DNA of 40,798 bases from a virus. The notes beneath the pieces are model-generated. The model was not told where the DNA came from. It did no database searches and saw only the letters and a list, made by a program, of their open reading frames with translations. A program made the translations under genes and the position numbers. The stretch covers positions 1 through 40,798 of the IMG/VR virus record IMGVR_UViG_3300035145_000747, one strand, 5' to 3'. Below are positions 7,219-14,487 of the stretch, piece by piece (position 1 is the first letter of the stretch; every line of letters starts with the position of its first letter).

Positions 7219-7299
7219 ATTGCGAGTAGTTTTAACTTATTAACAAAACCTTCTAGATGTTGCTAAATGTTTTAACTTGCTATAAGCATCCTAAAACCA
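7219..7299. repeat. Intergenic gap with 10-bp direct repeat
   Basis: The 81-nt gap after the recombinase gene carries GTTTTAACTT twice (7229-7238 and 7269-7278), exactly 40 bp apart. This could be a pair of protein-binding sites. No promoter matching TAnnTTTG and no terminator stem is apparent. Confidence 0.4.
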
Positions 7300-7572
7300 A
7301 TGGCAAACCATACAATACGAATAGCAAAATGGAATCTGAATCTAGACCTAGGAGTTCTTACCGACAAGAACGTCTTGGTTAGTTTCGAACAACTGAAAGA
7401 GCATATCTTCAAAGAAAGAAATGACCTAATTCAGAAGTATAAAATCCGCTCCAAACTTTTACCCGATGGGTATACAATCAAGGTATTCGTAGCATGGGAT
7501 AGTGTGCTAGAAGAAATCATTGAATCAAAATATCTAGAAGAAGTTATTTATGGCAAAACTAAAAACAGTTAA
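7300..7572 (+). CDS. Hypothetical protein, 90 aa
   Basis: A 90-residue protein that begins the recombination gene group and overlaps the next start by 23 nt. The sequence looks alpha/beta, with a central charged helix (about 30-48) and a hydrophobic strand KVFVAWDSV. No motif is recognised. Its place immediately before the annealase/exonuclease pair suggests an accessory role in recombination or replication; this is only inference from context. Confidence 0.65.
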   Translation: MANHTIRIAKWNLNLDLGVLTDKNVLVSFEQLKEHIFKERNDLIQKYKIRSKLLPDGYTIKVFVAWDSVLEEIIESKYLEEVIYGKTKNS

Positions 7573-7963
7573 CATAAAGGGGAAACCTTATGTTATGGTG
7601 CAAGAGAAGATTAAACACTTCCGCACCGCAGAAGAGTACAAGAATTGGACACTACGTTCAGAGATTAAAACCTTGAACGAAGAAGTTGTGGTAGTACACG
7701 CTTGGGTGGAGGACACCGATGGAGTAGTGAGAGCAGACGCTCATGCTCAAGAGTTTCGTAATGCGAGTATGATTAATAAGACATCATACATTGAGAACTG
7801 CGAGACCTCAGCATGGGGAAGAGTTCTTTCTAATCTGGGGATTGGAGTTGACACATCTGTTGCGAGTGCAGAGGAAGTATTGAATGCTATGTCTCAGCAA
7901 CAACAACAGAAACCATCTAGCGTTAAGTTCAATCCACAACAAGCAGTCACGAGAAAGCAATGA
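7550..7963 (+). CDS. Probable phage ssDNA-annealing/recombination protein
   Basis: A 137-residue protein with a conserved-looking central block: an ADAHAQEF strand, then a stretch ending in SYIENCETSAWGRVLSNLGIG, then a SVASAEEV helix. This resembles the core of Erf/Rad52-like single-strand annealing proteins ('ENCETSA-GRAL--LGIG'). The C-terminus is Gln-rich and disordered. The gene overlaps the YqaJ-type exonuclease gene by 4 nt, and such exonucleases are normally paired with an annealase (RecT, Erf, Sak or Rad52 type). The pairing is strong context; the precise family is uncertain because the protein is short. Confidence 0.6.
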   Translation: MAKLKTVNIKGKPYVMVQEKIKHFRTAEEYKNWTLRSEIKTLNEEVVVVHAWVEDTDGVVRADAHAQEFRNASMINKTSYIENCETSAWGRVLSNLGIGVDTSVASAEEVLNAMSQQQQQKPSSVKFNPQQAVTRKQ

Positions 7964-9039
7964 AGAAAATAAAGATAGGTAGCTATACTCTTGTACCATA
8001 CAGAGACCTTAGCTACGATGAATGGCTAGAAATCAGAAACAGTTTTGGGTTAGCACTAGGTGGTTCTGATATGTCTGTAATCATGGGAGTAAACGAGTAC
8101 GCATCACTACCCATGTTGTTCGACCAAAAGTTAGGCTTAATAGATAAAGCCAATCTTACTCATAACAAGGCGGTCTTTTGGGGAAACAGAATGGAGAACA
8201 TCGTAAGAGAGTCATCTCAATACTACGATGTAGATAATGCAAATAGTTACCTATCTAATTTTGCTGATGGCAAAAAGGTTAGAAACCACATTGCTTTTGA
8301 CTACACAATTCAGAACGAGAACATCCCTTTCATGTTTGCTAACGTGGATGGTATTAGTATTGATGCGAGCGAGGAAGAAGTTGTTGATTTAGTTGAGGTC
8401 CAGGGGAAGATTCCAATCCCCGAGTCTATCATCGAGATTAAGACAATGAACAAGCACGTATACGACAAGTGGGGTAATGAGGCTGATGGAACTAAGGGGT
8501 TACCTATCGGTTACATTTATCAAGTACTCGCATACATGGTTCAGTATATGGAAATGAATCCAGACATCGATGCTTATATCTTTTCTCTCGTTGCGGGAAT
8601 GGACTTGCACGCATATCACATCGAATACAACGAGGACATCGTTAACGAGATGTTGACTAGAGCATACGAGTTCAACCTGCTACTGCAGGAGGGAGATGAT
8701 ATTATCCGTAATTCTTCAAGCGAGTCACAAATGAAGCGAGGTCTTGATGAGATAAGACCCGAAGCCGATGACTCTGATAACTATCAGCAGTACATCAATA
8801 AAAATTATTTGGACAAACTAGATGTTACCTCTCGTGCTTTAGGCACGGAGGAAATGTTAGAAGTAGCACGTAAGTATAGCGAGATAAACAAGCAGATGGG
8901 TACTCTTAAGCGAGAGAAAACTAAGTATGGTAACAAAGCGAGAGAGTTCCTAAACAAACTTGAGGTATCTCAAATAGATTTGCCAGATGATGGTGGAGTT
9001 ATTAAGTATAACAATAGATTAATTATAAAAGTGAAATGA
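7960..9039 (+). CDS. YqaJ-type viral recombination exonuclease
   Basis: A 359-residue PD-(D/E)XK exonuclease. Motifs in order: GGSDMSVIMG (34-43), the helix FWGNRMENIVRE (73-84) with a conserved Glu, the catalytic Asp in ANVDG (D130), E159-x-K161 in IIEIKTMN, and QVLAY (188-192) as the helix after the active site. This is the lambda-Exo-like YqaJ pattern. Such enzymes resect double-stranded ends to give 3' tails for the annealase encoded just upstream. The C-terminal 100 residues are a charged helical extension. Start overlaps the previous stop (ATGA). Confidence 0.88.
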   Translation: MKKIKIGSYTLVPYRDLSYDEWLEIRNSFGLALGGSDMSVIMGVNEYASLPMLFDQKLGLIDKANLTHNKAVFWGNRMENIVRESSQYYDVDNANSYLSNFADGKKVRNHIAFDYTIQNENIPFMFANVDGISIDASEEEVVDLVEVQGKIPIPESIIEIKTMNKHVYDKWGNEADGTKGLPIGYIYQVLAYMVQYMEMNPDIDAYIFSLVAGMDLHAYHIEYNEDIVNEMLTRAYEFNLLLQEGDDIIRNSSSESQMKRGLDEIRPEADDSDNYQQYINKNYLDKLDVTSRALGTEEMLEVARKYSEINKQMGTLKREKTKYGNKAREFLNKLEVSQIDLPDDGGVIKYNNRLIIKVK

Positions 9040-9242
9040 GCGAAAGAGCTGTAGAGAAGTTGATTTACACACACGATGAGTTGTGCGAGTCACTAGGATG
9101 GTCTAAGTATCAGTTGAAGATATATAGAGACCAAGGAGTTTTAAAACCATTACCTAATCGTAAGCCACTTATGTTTACAAAGGAATCGGTGCAAGCGTTT
9201 TTAGAGACAATACAGAATGACGATGGTATTGGGAAGAAGTAA
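9036..9242 (+). CDS. MerR/excisionase-like HTH protein, 68 aa
   Basis: A short DNA-binding protein with the winged-HTH pattern of HTH_17/excisionase proteins: a helix in YTHDELCESLGWSKYQLK, then the Tyr-Arg turn IYRDQGVLKPLPNR, then a C-terminal helix. It could be the directionality factor of the tyrosine recombinase at 6196 or a regulator of the nearby operators. It starts inside the exonuclease stop (ATGA). The fold is likely; the role is inferred. Confidence 0.65.
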   Translation: MSERAVEKLIYTHDELCESLGWSKYQLKIYRDQGVLKPLPNRKPLMFTKESVQAFLETIQNDDGIGKK

Positions 9243-9570
9243 CAGAGAAGACTTTGATAAAAGAGAGGTACATACATTTGAGTTGATACTCTCATCGGTT
9301 AAGAAGAACTTTGTTCTTGACCCAACCCCCGAAGATTCTTTTGTTGCATCCAAATCCATCGAAGGAGTAAAGACTATGCCTCACTTGGTCATCTTCTTTT
9401 TGTGTTACAATTTCAATGTACCTATCGAACTAATGATATTGCATTTTGATTTGACCGATAAGAAGTTCAAGGAGTTTAGTAACAGACTCTGTATTGGTAT
9501 CCATAAAAACGATGTTAAGCTTTTAAGAAAGATTGAAATATGCAAGAGCTACATAGACCGAAAACTATAA
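9217..9570 (+). CDS. Hypothetical protein, possible HTH, 117 aa
   Basis: A 117-residue protein overlapping the upstream HTH gene by 26 nt. Residues about 50-95 look like a helical bundle with a possible HTH (FNVPIELMILHFDLTDKKF), loosely like the four-helix DnaA C-terminal or transposase-type fold. The match is weak. It lies between a DNA-binding protein and the single-strand DNA proteins, so a replication or regulation role is plausible but unproven. The start could also be 6 nt later at 9223. Confidence 0.6.
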   Translation: MTMVLGRSNREDFDKREVHTFELILSSVKKNFVLDPTPEDSFVASKSIEGVKTMPHLVIFFLCYNFNVPIELMILHFDLTDKKFKEFSNRLCIGIHKNDVKLLRKIEICKSYIDRKL

Positions 9571-9896
9571 TCAAGGCTATCGAAAGAGTAGGACAAGTCC
9601 ACTCTATAAGTGATGTAATTAAAACAGAACACTACAAGTGTCTGAAAATAGTAGTAGATATTTACGAAGGCTCGCTTGAAGCGAAGCCATACAAGCTAGA
9701 GTTCTATTGCTACGACAAAGAAGTCATATCAGATGCGAGTAAATTAAACGAAGGAGACTACGTAAGTGTACGATACAGAACCAGAAGCAAAATCAATAAG
9801 CGAACGGGAATGTTCTACACTAACAACGTCTGCTATAAAATAAATATTATAACCGAAAATCAATTATTAATTTTTAATTCTAAATCAGATGAGTAA
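9540..9896 (+). CDS. OB-fold-like protein resembling DUF3127
   Basis: A 118-residue beta-rich protein. The pattern is an N-terminal strand (IIKAIERVGQVHSIS), then YKCLKIVVDIY, a central KLEFYCYDKE strand, the turn NEGDYVSVRYRTRS, and a final strand around FYTNNVCYKINI. This matches the small OB-fold proteins annotated DUF3127 in Bacteroidota and their phages. It sits directly before a protein with an SSB-like tail, so binding single-stranded DNA is a reasonable inference. Confidence 0.6.
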   Translation: MQELHRPKTIIKAIERVGQVHSISDVIKTEHYKCLKIVVDIYEGSLEAKPYKLEFYCYDKEVISDASKLNEGDYVSVRYRTRSKINKRTGMFYTNNVCYKINIITENQLLIFNSKSDE

Positions 9897-10218
9897 TTAT
9901 TCAAACAACAACAAGACCTACACAAAGAACTACATTGCTAGTGGTAAGAAGAACGATAAGTATGATATCGTTTACACACGTCTTTACGTAGACAAGTTTC
10001 AGAACTTACTAAAGACAGACCATAAGTCTGGTAGACAATACCTTGACATCAATGTTGGTACTCGCAGAGAAGTAGACCAATACGGTTACACTCACAACGT
10101 ATGGGTTAACACGGAGGATGGTGCACCAAAACCTCAACCACAAGCACAACAAACAAACTATCAGCAGAGAAGTGACGAACAGATATCTTCTTTTGATATT
10201 AGTGACGCTCCGTTCTAA
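9889..10218 (+). CDS. Probable single-stranded-DNA-binding protein with SSB-like tip
   Basis: A 109-residue protein. Residues 20-75 are beta-rich. This is followed by a Pro/Gln-rich flexible linker (about 82-95) and an acidic end DISDAPF. Bacterial SSBs end in an acidic tip closing with Pro-Phe that recruits replication proteins, and the same tip here is distinctive. The core does not look like canonical SSB, so this may be a phage analogue. It precedes the candidate origin and the primase-helicase. Confidence 0.55.
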   Translation: MSNYSNNNKTYTKNYIASGKKNDKYDIVYTRLYVDKFQNLLKTDHKSGRQYLDINVGTRREVDQYGYTHNVWVNTEDGAPKPQPQAQQTNYQQRSDEQISSFDISDAPF

Positions 10219-10225
10219 ATTAGTT

Positions 10226-10298
10226 TACGTCTATACGTTATATACCCTCAGTATATAACGTATAGTACGTATTACTATACGTATTTAGTATACGTATT
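10226..10298. other. Candidate replication origin: 15-bp hairpin plus three iterons
   Basis: CTATACGTTATATAC (10231-10245) and GTATATAACGTATAG (10251-10265) are perfect inverted copies around the 5-nt loop CCTCA. The stem can be extended by TACGT/ACGTA with a one-nt bulge. Immediately after it TACGTATT occurs three times (10266-10273, 10278-10285, 10291-10298) at 12-13 nt spacing. The DNA is very A/T-rich. It lies between the SSB-like gene and the primase-helicase gene. This is the build of an iteron origin or a strong operator. No terminator T-tract follows the hairpin. Confidence 0.55.
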
Positions 10299-10349
10299 AA
10301 GTATAAAAAACTAAATAAATTATTACCAACCAAATGTTTTTTTCAGAAA

Positions 10350-11999
10350 ATGAATTGGCAAACTATTTCGCAGAACATACCTGCACATAAAACCACAGGG
10401 CAAATAAAAATGAAGTGCCCTAATTGTAATCACAAAAGAACAGATAAGAACGATAAGAGTCTATCAGTAAACGTAAACGATAAGAGTTGGTTCTGCCACT
10501 ATTGTAATACCAAGGGCAGAGAACAAGAAGATACTATTGAACCTATCGTTAAAACTATATCTAAACCGCTCCAAACAACTATTACAGAACAAGCTAATGA
10601 CCTTTCAGTAGAGGCAGTTAAGTTTCTACAATCCCGAGGCATAAGCGAATCTACTGCTCGCACGTTAGGCTTGAAAGAATTTCGTAAGGAAATTCATTTC
10701 AACTACTACTTAGATGGGCAGTTAGTAAACATCAAGTACAGAAAGATAACCGAGAAAAAGTTTCGCCTTAAGAAAGGCGGTACTCTCGTAGCTTACAACA
10801 TCGATTCAGTAGAGGCAGATAAAGTTTGCGTTGTAGTAGAAGGTGAGATGGATTGTTTATCCGTAGTCGAAGCAGGTATAGAAAACGTTATAAGCGTTCC
10901 TAACGGAGCTAATGGACTTGAGTGGGTAGACAACTCATATTCTAAATTAAAGGACGTTAAACGCTTTATAATCGCTATGGATTCTGATTCAAAAGGTTCA
11001 GAATATAGTGACGAATTATCCAGACGTTTAGGTCGACATCGCTGTAAGCGAGTCGAATACCCAACAGACACTAAGGACTTCAATGAAGTACTCATGAAGT
11101 ACGGCAAAGAAAGAGTCGTTGAGATTATAGAGAAGGCAATCTCCTATCCTGTAGAGGGAGTACTAACTATTGATGATTGGAAGCATGACCTTTGGAGAAC
11201 GTTTCAAGAAGGTCAGAAAGGTGGAGACACCGTAGGTTTAGGTGACTTAGATAAGTTACTCTCCTTTCTTCCAGGGCAATTCACTGTAGTCACGGGAGTT
11301 CCTAGTTCTGGTAAGAGCGAGTTCCTTGACCAAGTACTCGTCAACCTCGCATTCAAACGAGGCAAGGTAACACGTGATTGGAAGTTCGGAGTTATCTCTT
11401 TCGAGAATCAACCTTGTTATATCCACATCATCAAGCTAATGAAGAAAGTTCTTGGTAAAGACTTTCGTCAATCAAGCATATCTAAAAACGAATTGAAGTC
11501 CGCTGCTCTAGATATTGATGAGCGGTTTAAGTTCTTTAATGTATTAGAAAATGAACTAACGATTGATGGAATACTAGCCAAGGCAAAAGAACTAGTAGGT
11601 ATGTATGGTATCAATGGATTAGTTATTGACCCATATAACTACATAGAAGCGAGTATGGAGCACGGAATGTCAGAGACTAACTACATCTCCGAAGTACTCT
11701 CTAAGGTGGTTTATTTCGCAAGAGAGTATCAAGTGCACGTTTTCTTTGTAGCACACCCTACTAAGATTCAGACCGACCCTAGAACGGGGAACTTTATAGT
11801 TCCAAACCTCTACTCAATATCGGGTAGTGCGAATTGGTACAACAAGGCAGACAACGGAATGGTAGTCTGGAGAAACTTTCAGACAGACGAGATAGAAGTG
11901 CACATCAAGAAAGTTAGATTCGCATGGGTAGGTAAAGTTGGTCATGCGAGCTACGTTTACAACAAAACAACAGGACAATATATACCCGTACAACTATGA
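10350..11999 (+). CDS. Primase-helicase, T7 gp4/Twinkle-like
   Basis: A 549-residue bifunctional replication protein. An N-terminal zinc ribbon has C23/C26 and C49/C52 (CPNC, CHYC). The TOPRIM primase domain has VVEGEMD at about 160-166 and the AMDSDSKG acidic motif at about 209-216. The DnaB-like helicase has Walker A GVPSSGKS (about 317-324), Walker B LVIDP (about 426) and a downstream VAHPTK motif. This order matches phage T7 gp4 and its relatives, which prime and unwind at the fork. It starts 51 nt after the iterons. A phage DNA polymerase is not in this window. Confidence 0.9.
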   Translation: MNWQTISQNIPAHKTTGQIKMKCPNCNHKRTDKNDKSLSVNVNDKSWFCHYCNTKGREQEDTIEPIVKTISKPLQTTITEQANDLSVEAVKFLQSRGISESTARTLGLKEFRKEIHFNYYLDGQLVNIKYRKITEKKFRLKKGGTLVAYNIDSVEADKVCVVVEGEMDCLSVVEAGIENVISVPNGANGLEWVDNSYSKLKDVKRFIIAMDSDSKGSEYSDELSRRLGRHRCKRVEYPTDTKDFNEVLMKYGKERVVEIIEKAISYPVEGVLTIDDWKHDLWRTFQEGQKGGDTVGLGDLDKLLSFLPGQFTVVTGVPSSGKSEFLDQVLVNLAFKRGKVTRDWKFGVISFENQPCYIHIIKLMKKVLGKDFRQSSISKNELKSAALDIDERFKFFNVLENELTIDGILAKAKELVGMYGINGLVIDPYNYIEASMEHGMSETNYISEVLSKVVYFAREYQVHVFFVAHPTKIQTDPRTGNFIVPNLYSISGSANWYNKADNGMVVWRNFQTDEIEVHIKKVRFAWVGKVGHASYVYNKTTGQYIPVQL

Positions 12000-12277
12000 G
12001 TTACAGAGAACACCTTATCAACCACTACACCCATTGGATTAAGACTACCAAGAATGAAAGACACAGAGCATACGCACAGACAATGCTTGAGTCTGTTTAC
12101 AATGGAGACTACAAACAACAGTTCAAAGAACTAGGTAGTCATCGCAGTAGGTTTAAACATACTGAGAGTGGAAGAATATACACCTCTCTACAAGAAGCAG
12201 CAGATGCTTTTGGAGTGAGAGTAGACACTATCTCTATCAATTATAAGAGATACGGATTAGAAAAAATTGCACTATAA
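11996..12277 (+). CDS. Small protein with NUMOD1-like HTH end, 93 aa
   Basis: The start overlaps the primase-helicase stop (ATGA). Residues 1-45 are a basic helical part. Residues about 55-88 (SGRIYTSLQEAADAFGV, then DTISINYKRYG) look like the NUMOD1/HTH unit that is often attached to homing endonucleases or stands alone in phages, where it binds DNA. No nuclease domain is fused. Likely a DNA-binding accessory protein; specificity unknown. Confidence 0.6.
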   Translation: MSYREHLINHYTHWIKTTKNERHRAYAQTMLESVYNGDYKQQFKELGSHRSRFKHTESGRIYTSLQEAADAFGVRVDTISINYKRYGLEKIAL

Positions 12278-12296
12278 CTTTTTAACAATATATACA

Positions 12297-12611
12297 ATGT
12301 CAAAAATTACCAACGCACAAAAGATTACTTTAGTAGGAAAGGAGATAGTAGATATGCTTCTTCGGAAGAACAAGAGTTATGGGGATTCAGCTTTGAAGCC
12401 CCTTAATATCTTCTCCAGAGGAACTGCTGAAGATAACTTGCGAGCTCGAATGGACGACAAGCTCGCACGTATTAAGAACAAGGGGATTGATGCTGCAACC
12501 GAAGACTCATTACTAGACCTAGCAGGATACATTATACTACTTATGATTGCTCGCAGGGATAGAAACGATACCTTCTCCAAAGAGGAACTTTGGAATGACG
12601 AACACGATTGA
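12297..12611 (+). CDS. Nucleotide-modification-associated (DUF1599-like) protein
   Basis: The frame is open from 12267, but the natural start is the ATG at 12297 (MSKITNAQK), 19 nt after the previous stop. The 104-residue product has the helical pattern of the DUF1599/nucleotide-modification-associated family: MLLRKNKSYGDSALKP, LRARMDDKLARI, and a final DLAGYIILLMIA helix. Members resemble MazG-type all-alpha pyrophosphohydrolases in having acidic residues on paired helices, and occur in phages with altered nucleotides. Catalysis is not proven. Confidence 0.65.
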   Translation: MSKITNAQKITLVGKEIVDMLLRKNKSYGDSALKPLNIFSRGTAEDNLRARMDDKLARIKNKGIDAATEDSLLDLAGYIILLMIARRDRNDTFSKEELWNDEHD

Positions 12612-12960
12612 AATAACTTGGGAAGGTCACATCTCTCTGAATGAATGGTACTCTAGTAAACATTGGTCGTACCGTAAGAAACAGAAAGATGAATGGTTCA
12701 AAACATTTAAATCTTTACTAGATGTTTTCCCAAAGAAAACCTTCGAGAAGTATTCAATCCTTTTAGAGTATAACTCTAGATTAGACCCATCCAATACGAT
12801 TACCATGATTAAGTTGCTGGAAGATACTATGAAGAAAGAGTGTTGGATTGTTGATGACTCTCCTAAATACTGCGAGTCCTTAACTATAAGGTTCAGCCAA
12901 GAGCTGTCTAAGAAAACCTACAGAGCAACCATAACCAATGAAACTACACCAATCAGCTGA
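12595..12960 (+). CDS. RusA-like Holliday junction resolvase
   Basis: The ATG at 12595 (MTNTIEITW) is preferred over the in-frame 12547 because it gives the family's strand-first N-terminus and is preceded by AGAGGAA. The 121-residue product shows RusA-like features: the Tyr/Asn-rich first part (NEWYSSKHWSYRKK), then LDPSN, then KLLEDTM, then VDDSP, which supply the acidic residues that bind metal in RusA. These enzymes resolve branched DNA before packaging. The end overlaps the next gene by 23 nt. Confidence 0.75.
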   Translation: MTNTIEITWEGHISLNEWYSSKHWSYRKKQKDEWFKTFKSLLDVFPKKTFEKYSILLEYNSRLDPSNTITMIKLLEDTMKKECWIVDDSPKYCESLTIRFSQELSKKTYRATITNETTPIS

Positions 12961-13339
12961 GTCAGAACTTCTCGCTATGTCACGTATCAGTAGCGAGGGG
13001 TTCATTGTCTTCACACCCACAACCCACGCAACCAACGCAGACTTCATTGTCTACGACAGACAAACAACGAACGCTTACACTGTTCAAGTAAAGTCCACTG
13101 AAACGTTTAACTCCAGAAGAAAGCATTGTTACATCTTCGATATACGAAAGCCTAATGGCAAGTACGAAGCAGAAGCATTTGATATTTATGCCTTTGTTGT
13201 AACAAGTACTAGAGAGGTACGTTTTGAATGGAAGAGCAACATGCCTTCTAAATCTCAGATTACTTTTAATACAGGTGAGCAAGCTAAGTATCCTTGGTCT
13301 CCGAACACACTAAGGTCTATACTCGATGGAGCACAATAA
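12938..13339 (+). CDS. PD-(D/E)XK-like nuclease, 133 aa
   Basis: A small protein with the pattern of the group I intron endonuclease/PDDEXK family. It has an N-terminal helix with E9, a strand with GFIVFTP, D35 in NADFIVYD, then Q50-V-K52 in TVQVKST, and a C-terminal part rich in Trp and Pro. The active-site acid before the Lys is replaced by Gln, as is seen in some resolvase-like branches. Context with RusA and two other nucleases suggests recombination or host-DNA breakdown. The exact substrate is unknown. Confidence 0.6.
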   Translation: MKLHQSAESELLAMSRISSEGFIVFTPTTHATNADFIVYDRQTTNAYTVQVKSTETFNSRRKHCYIFDIRKPNGKYEAEAFDIYAFVVTSTREVRFEWKSNMPSKSQITFNTGEQAKYPWSPNTLRSILDGAQ

Positions 13340-13712
13340 CGATTTCAAGTATGACCTGAAGCTGGGGCAGGAAGGAGAAAACATTATCGCTCGCTTACTC
13401 GCAGGTACAACTATCGAAGTAAAGACCGACTGGATAGCAGCGAGAACGGGAAATGTTTATATTGAATACCAGAGCAGAGGTAAAGCGAGTGGACTAGCTA
13501 CAACTCAAGCTAAGTTCTGGGCATACATCATACTCAAAGAGAATACACCTAGAGATTCTTTTACTGTAGATGCTATACAAGATATCTTATTCTTTAAAGT
13601 AGATAAGATTAAAGATGTATGTAGGAATTGGTTGAAGACCAATCCCCCAAAGAAAGGCGGAGACTCCAACACTAGTCTCGGATGTTTAATACCTATAAAA
13701 GATTTGTTTTGA
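13326..13712 (+). CDS. PD-(D/E)XK-like phage nuclease, 128 aa
   Basis: Begins 14 nt inside the previous gene. The N-terminal helix is LGQEGENIIARLL. The core has IEVKTDWIAARTGNVYIEY (E31, K33, E47) and then RGKASGLATTQAKFWAYII, a pattern I recognise from small phage PD-(D/E)XK proteins with a trailing SG-ATT-A--WAY block. Function is likely a structure-specific or degradative nuclease. Its immediate neighbours are also nucleases. The last 31 nt overlap the HNH gene. Confidence 0.6.
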   Translation: MEHNNDFKYDLKLGQEGENIIARLLAGTTIEVKTDWIAARTGNVYIEYQSRGKASGLATTQAKFWAYIILKENTPRDSFTVDAIQDILFFKVDKIKDVCRNWLKTNPPKKGGDSNTSLGCLIPIKDLF

Positions 13713-13975
13713 AGAATCACACTAGAGTTTATATGCGTCACTTCGGAGGAGACTGTGGCGAGTTTGTTCCATGCGAGATATGCGAGAATCCTGCAGTAGA
13801 TGTACATCATATTGACGCTAGAGGTATGGGTGGTTCAGATGAGAAAGACCACATCGATAACTTGATGGGTCTGTGTCGTGAGTGTCACTTGCATTTTGGA
13901 GATAAGAAAAAATTTAAGCGAGTGCTTAGAATCATACACCAGTTCCGTCTACTGGAGACTAAACCGTTTTCATAA
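13682..13975 (+). CDS. HNH endonuclease, 97 aa
   Basis: A compact HNH nuclease. The CxxC knuckles are C31/C34 and C65/C68, the catalytic strand is VDVHHID (H42/H43), N60 lies in HIDNLMGL, and the final His pair is H69/H71. All key positions are present, so it looks active. The start at 13682 is preferred over M18 because it preserves the basic N-terminal helix. It overlaps the convergent minus-strand gene by 17 nt. Phage HNH proteins may nick host DNA, help terminase or act as homing enzymes; with no terminase next to it, the role is open. Confidence 0.75.
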   Translation: MFNTYKRFVLKNHTRVYMRHFGGDCGEFVPCEICENPAVDVHHIDARGMGGSDEKDHIDNLMGLCRECHLHFGDKKKFKRVLRIIHQFRLLETKPFS

Positions 13976-14243
13976 AGATAGGTCCACCTTCTCCTAAGTC
14001 TTCCTCTTCCCACACTTCCATCCAATCAAGGGCATCATCAAACTCTATCTCGTCATCATGTACGAGTACTTCTATACATTTCCAATAGTCATAGATTGCT
14101 CTTTGAAACAATCCCCTATCCTTACATACACCCAAGAAAGCTTTCTCGAATCCATCTAGTAATACTATTGGTTCTTGCGGATAGTTATTACTCCGACTCT
14201 CCGCTATCTTAATAAGTAAATCCTTCTTACTCAAGTTCTTCAT
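13959..14243 (-). CDS. Conserved phage protein of unknown function, 94 aa
   Basis: Last gene of the leftward late operon. The pattern GFEKAFLGVC, then RAIYDYWKCIEVL, then FDDALDWMEVW and an acidic end is that of a small, widely distributed phage protein family without a known role. The 3' end overlaps the convergent HNH gene by 17 nt. Its ATG lies within the end of the tiny membrane gene 14227-14379, giving a 17-nt overlap. Confidence 0.7.
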   Translation of the reverse strand: MKNLSKKDLLIKIAESRSNNYPQEPIVLLDGFEKAFLGVCKDRGLFQRAIYDYWKCIEVLVHDDEIEFDDALDWMEVWEEEDLGEGGPIFMKTV

Positions 14244-14379
14244 CCGATTCGAACACTTCTAAACACAGTTCTACTAAAGGTAAGTATAAAACATGCATTG
14301 AGGATATGCTAGTGTAGTAAGTTCTCAACCCTAAAAGTATTCCTGGGTATAGTCCGATTGATAATGTCCAGCTTTTCAT
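14227..14379 (-). CDS. Small hydrophobic protein, 50 aa
   Basis: Found by reading the 240-nt gap between the neighbouring minus-strand genes. The product begins MKSWTLSIGLYPGILLGLRTYY, has a hydrophobic middle, and ends in an acidic tail with a VLYLPLVELCLEVF segment. Leftward translation fits the operon, and its end overlaps the next gene by 17 nt. The amphipathic, membrane-seeking character is clear; function is unknown. Confidence 0.65.
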   Translation of the reverse strand: MKSWTLSIGLYPGILLGLRTYYTSISSMHVLYLPLVELCLEVFESDEELE

Positions 14380-14452
14380 TTGGTTGTTTGGAAATTTATG
14401 TGTATGTTTGTCTCATATTGTTTTCATAAACGGTAATAGTTAGGTTAACACT

Positions 14453-14487
14453 AAACCGATAGAGCCCTAAACTCTGTCGGTTTTTTT
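14453..14487 (+). terminator. Rightward terminator at the convergence of the two arms
   Basis: AAACCGATAGAG (14453-14464) pairs with CTCTGTCGGTTT (14472-14483), 12 bp with one G-U-type mismatch, around CCCTAAA, and runs into T7 (14481-14487). It is oriented to stop transcription coming from the left arm. Read leftward, the same stem lies 3 nt beyond the stop of the holin-like gene, with only a weak T-stretch after it, so it may work in both directions. Confidence 0.8.
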
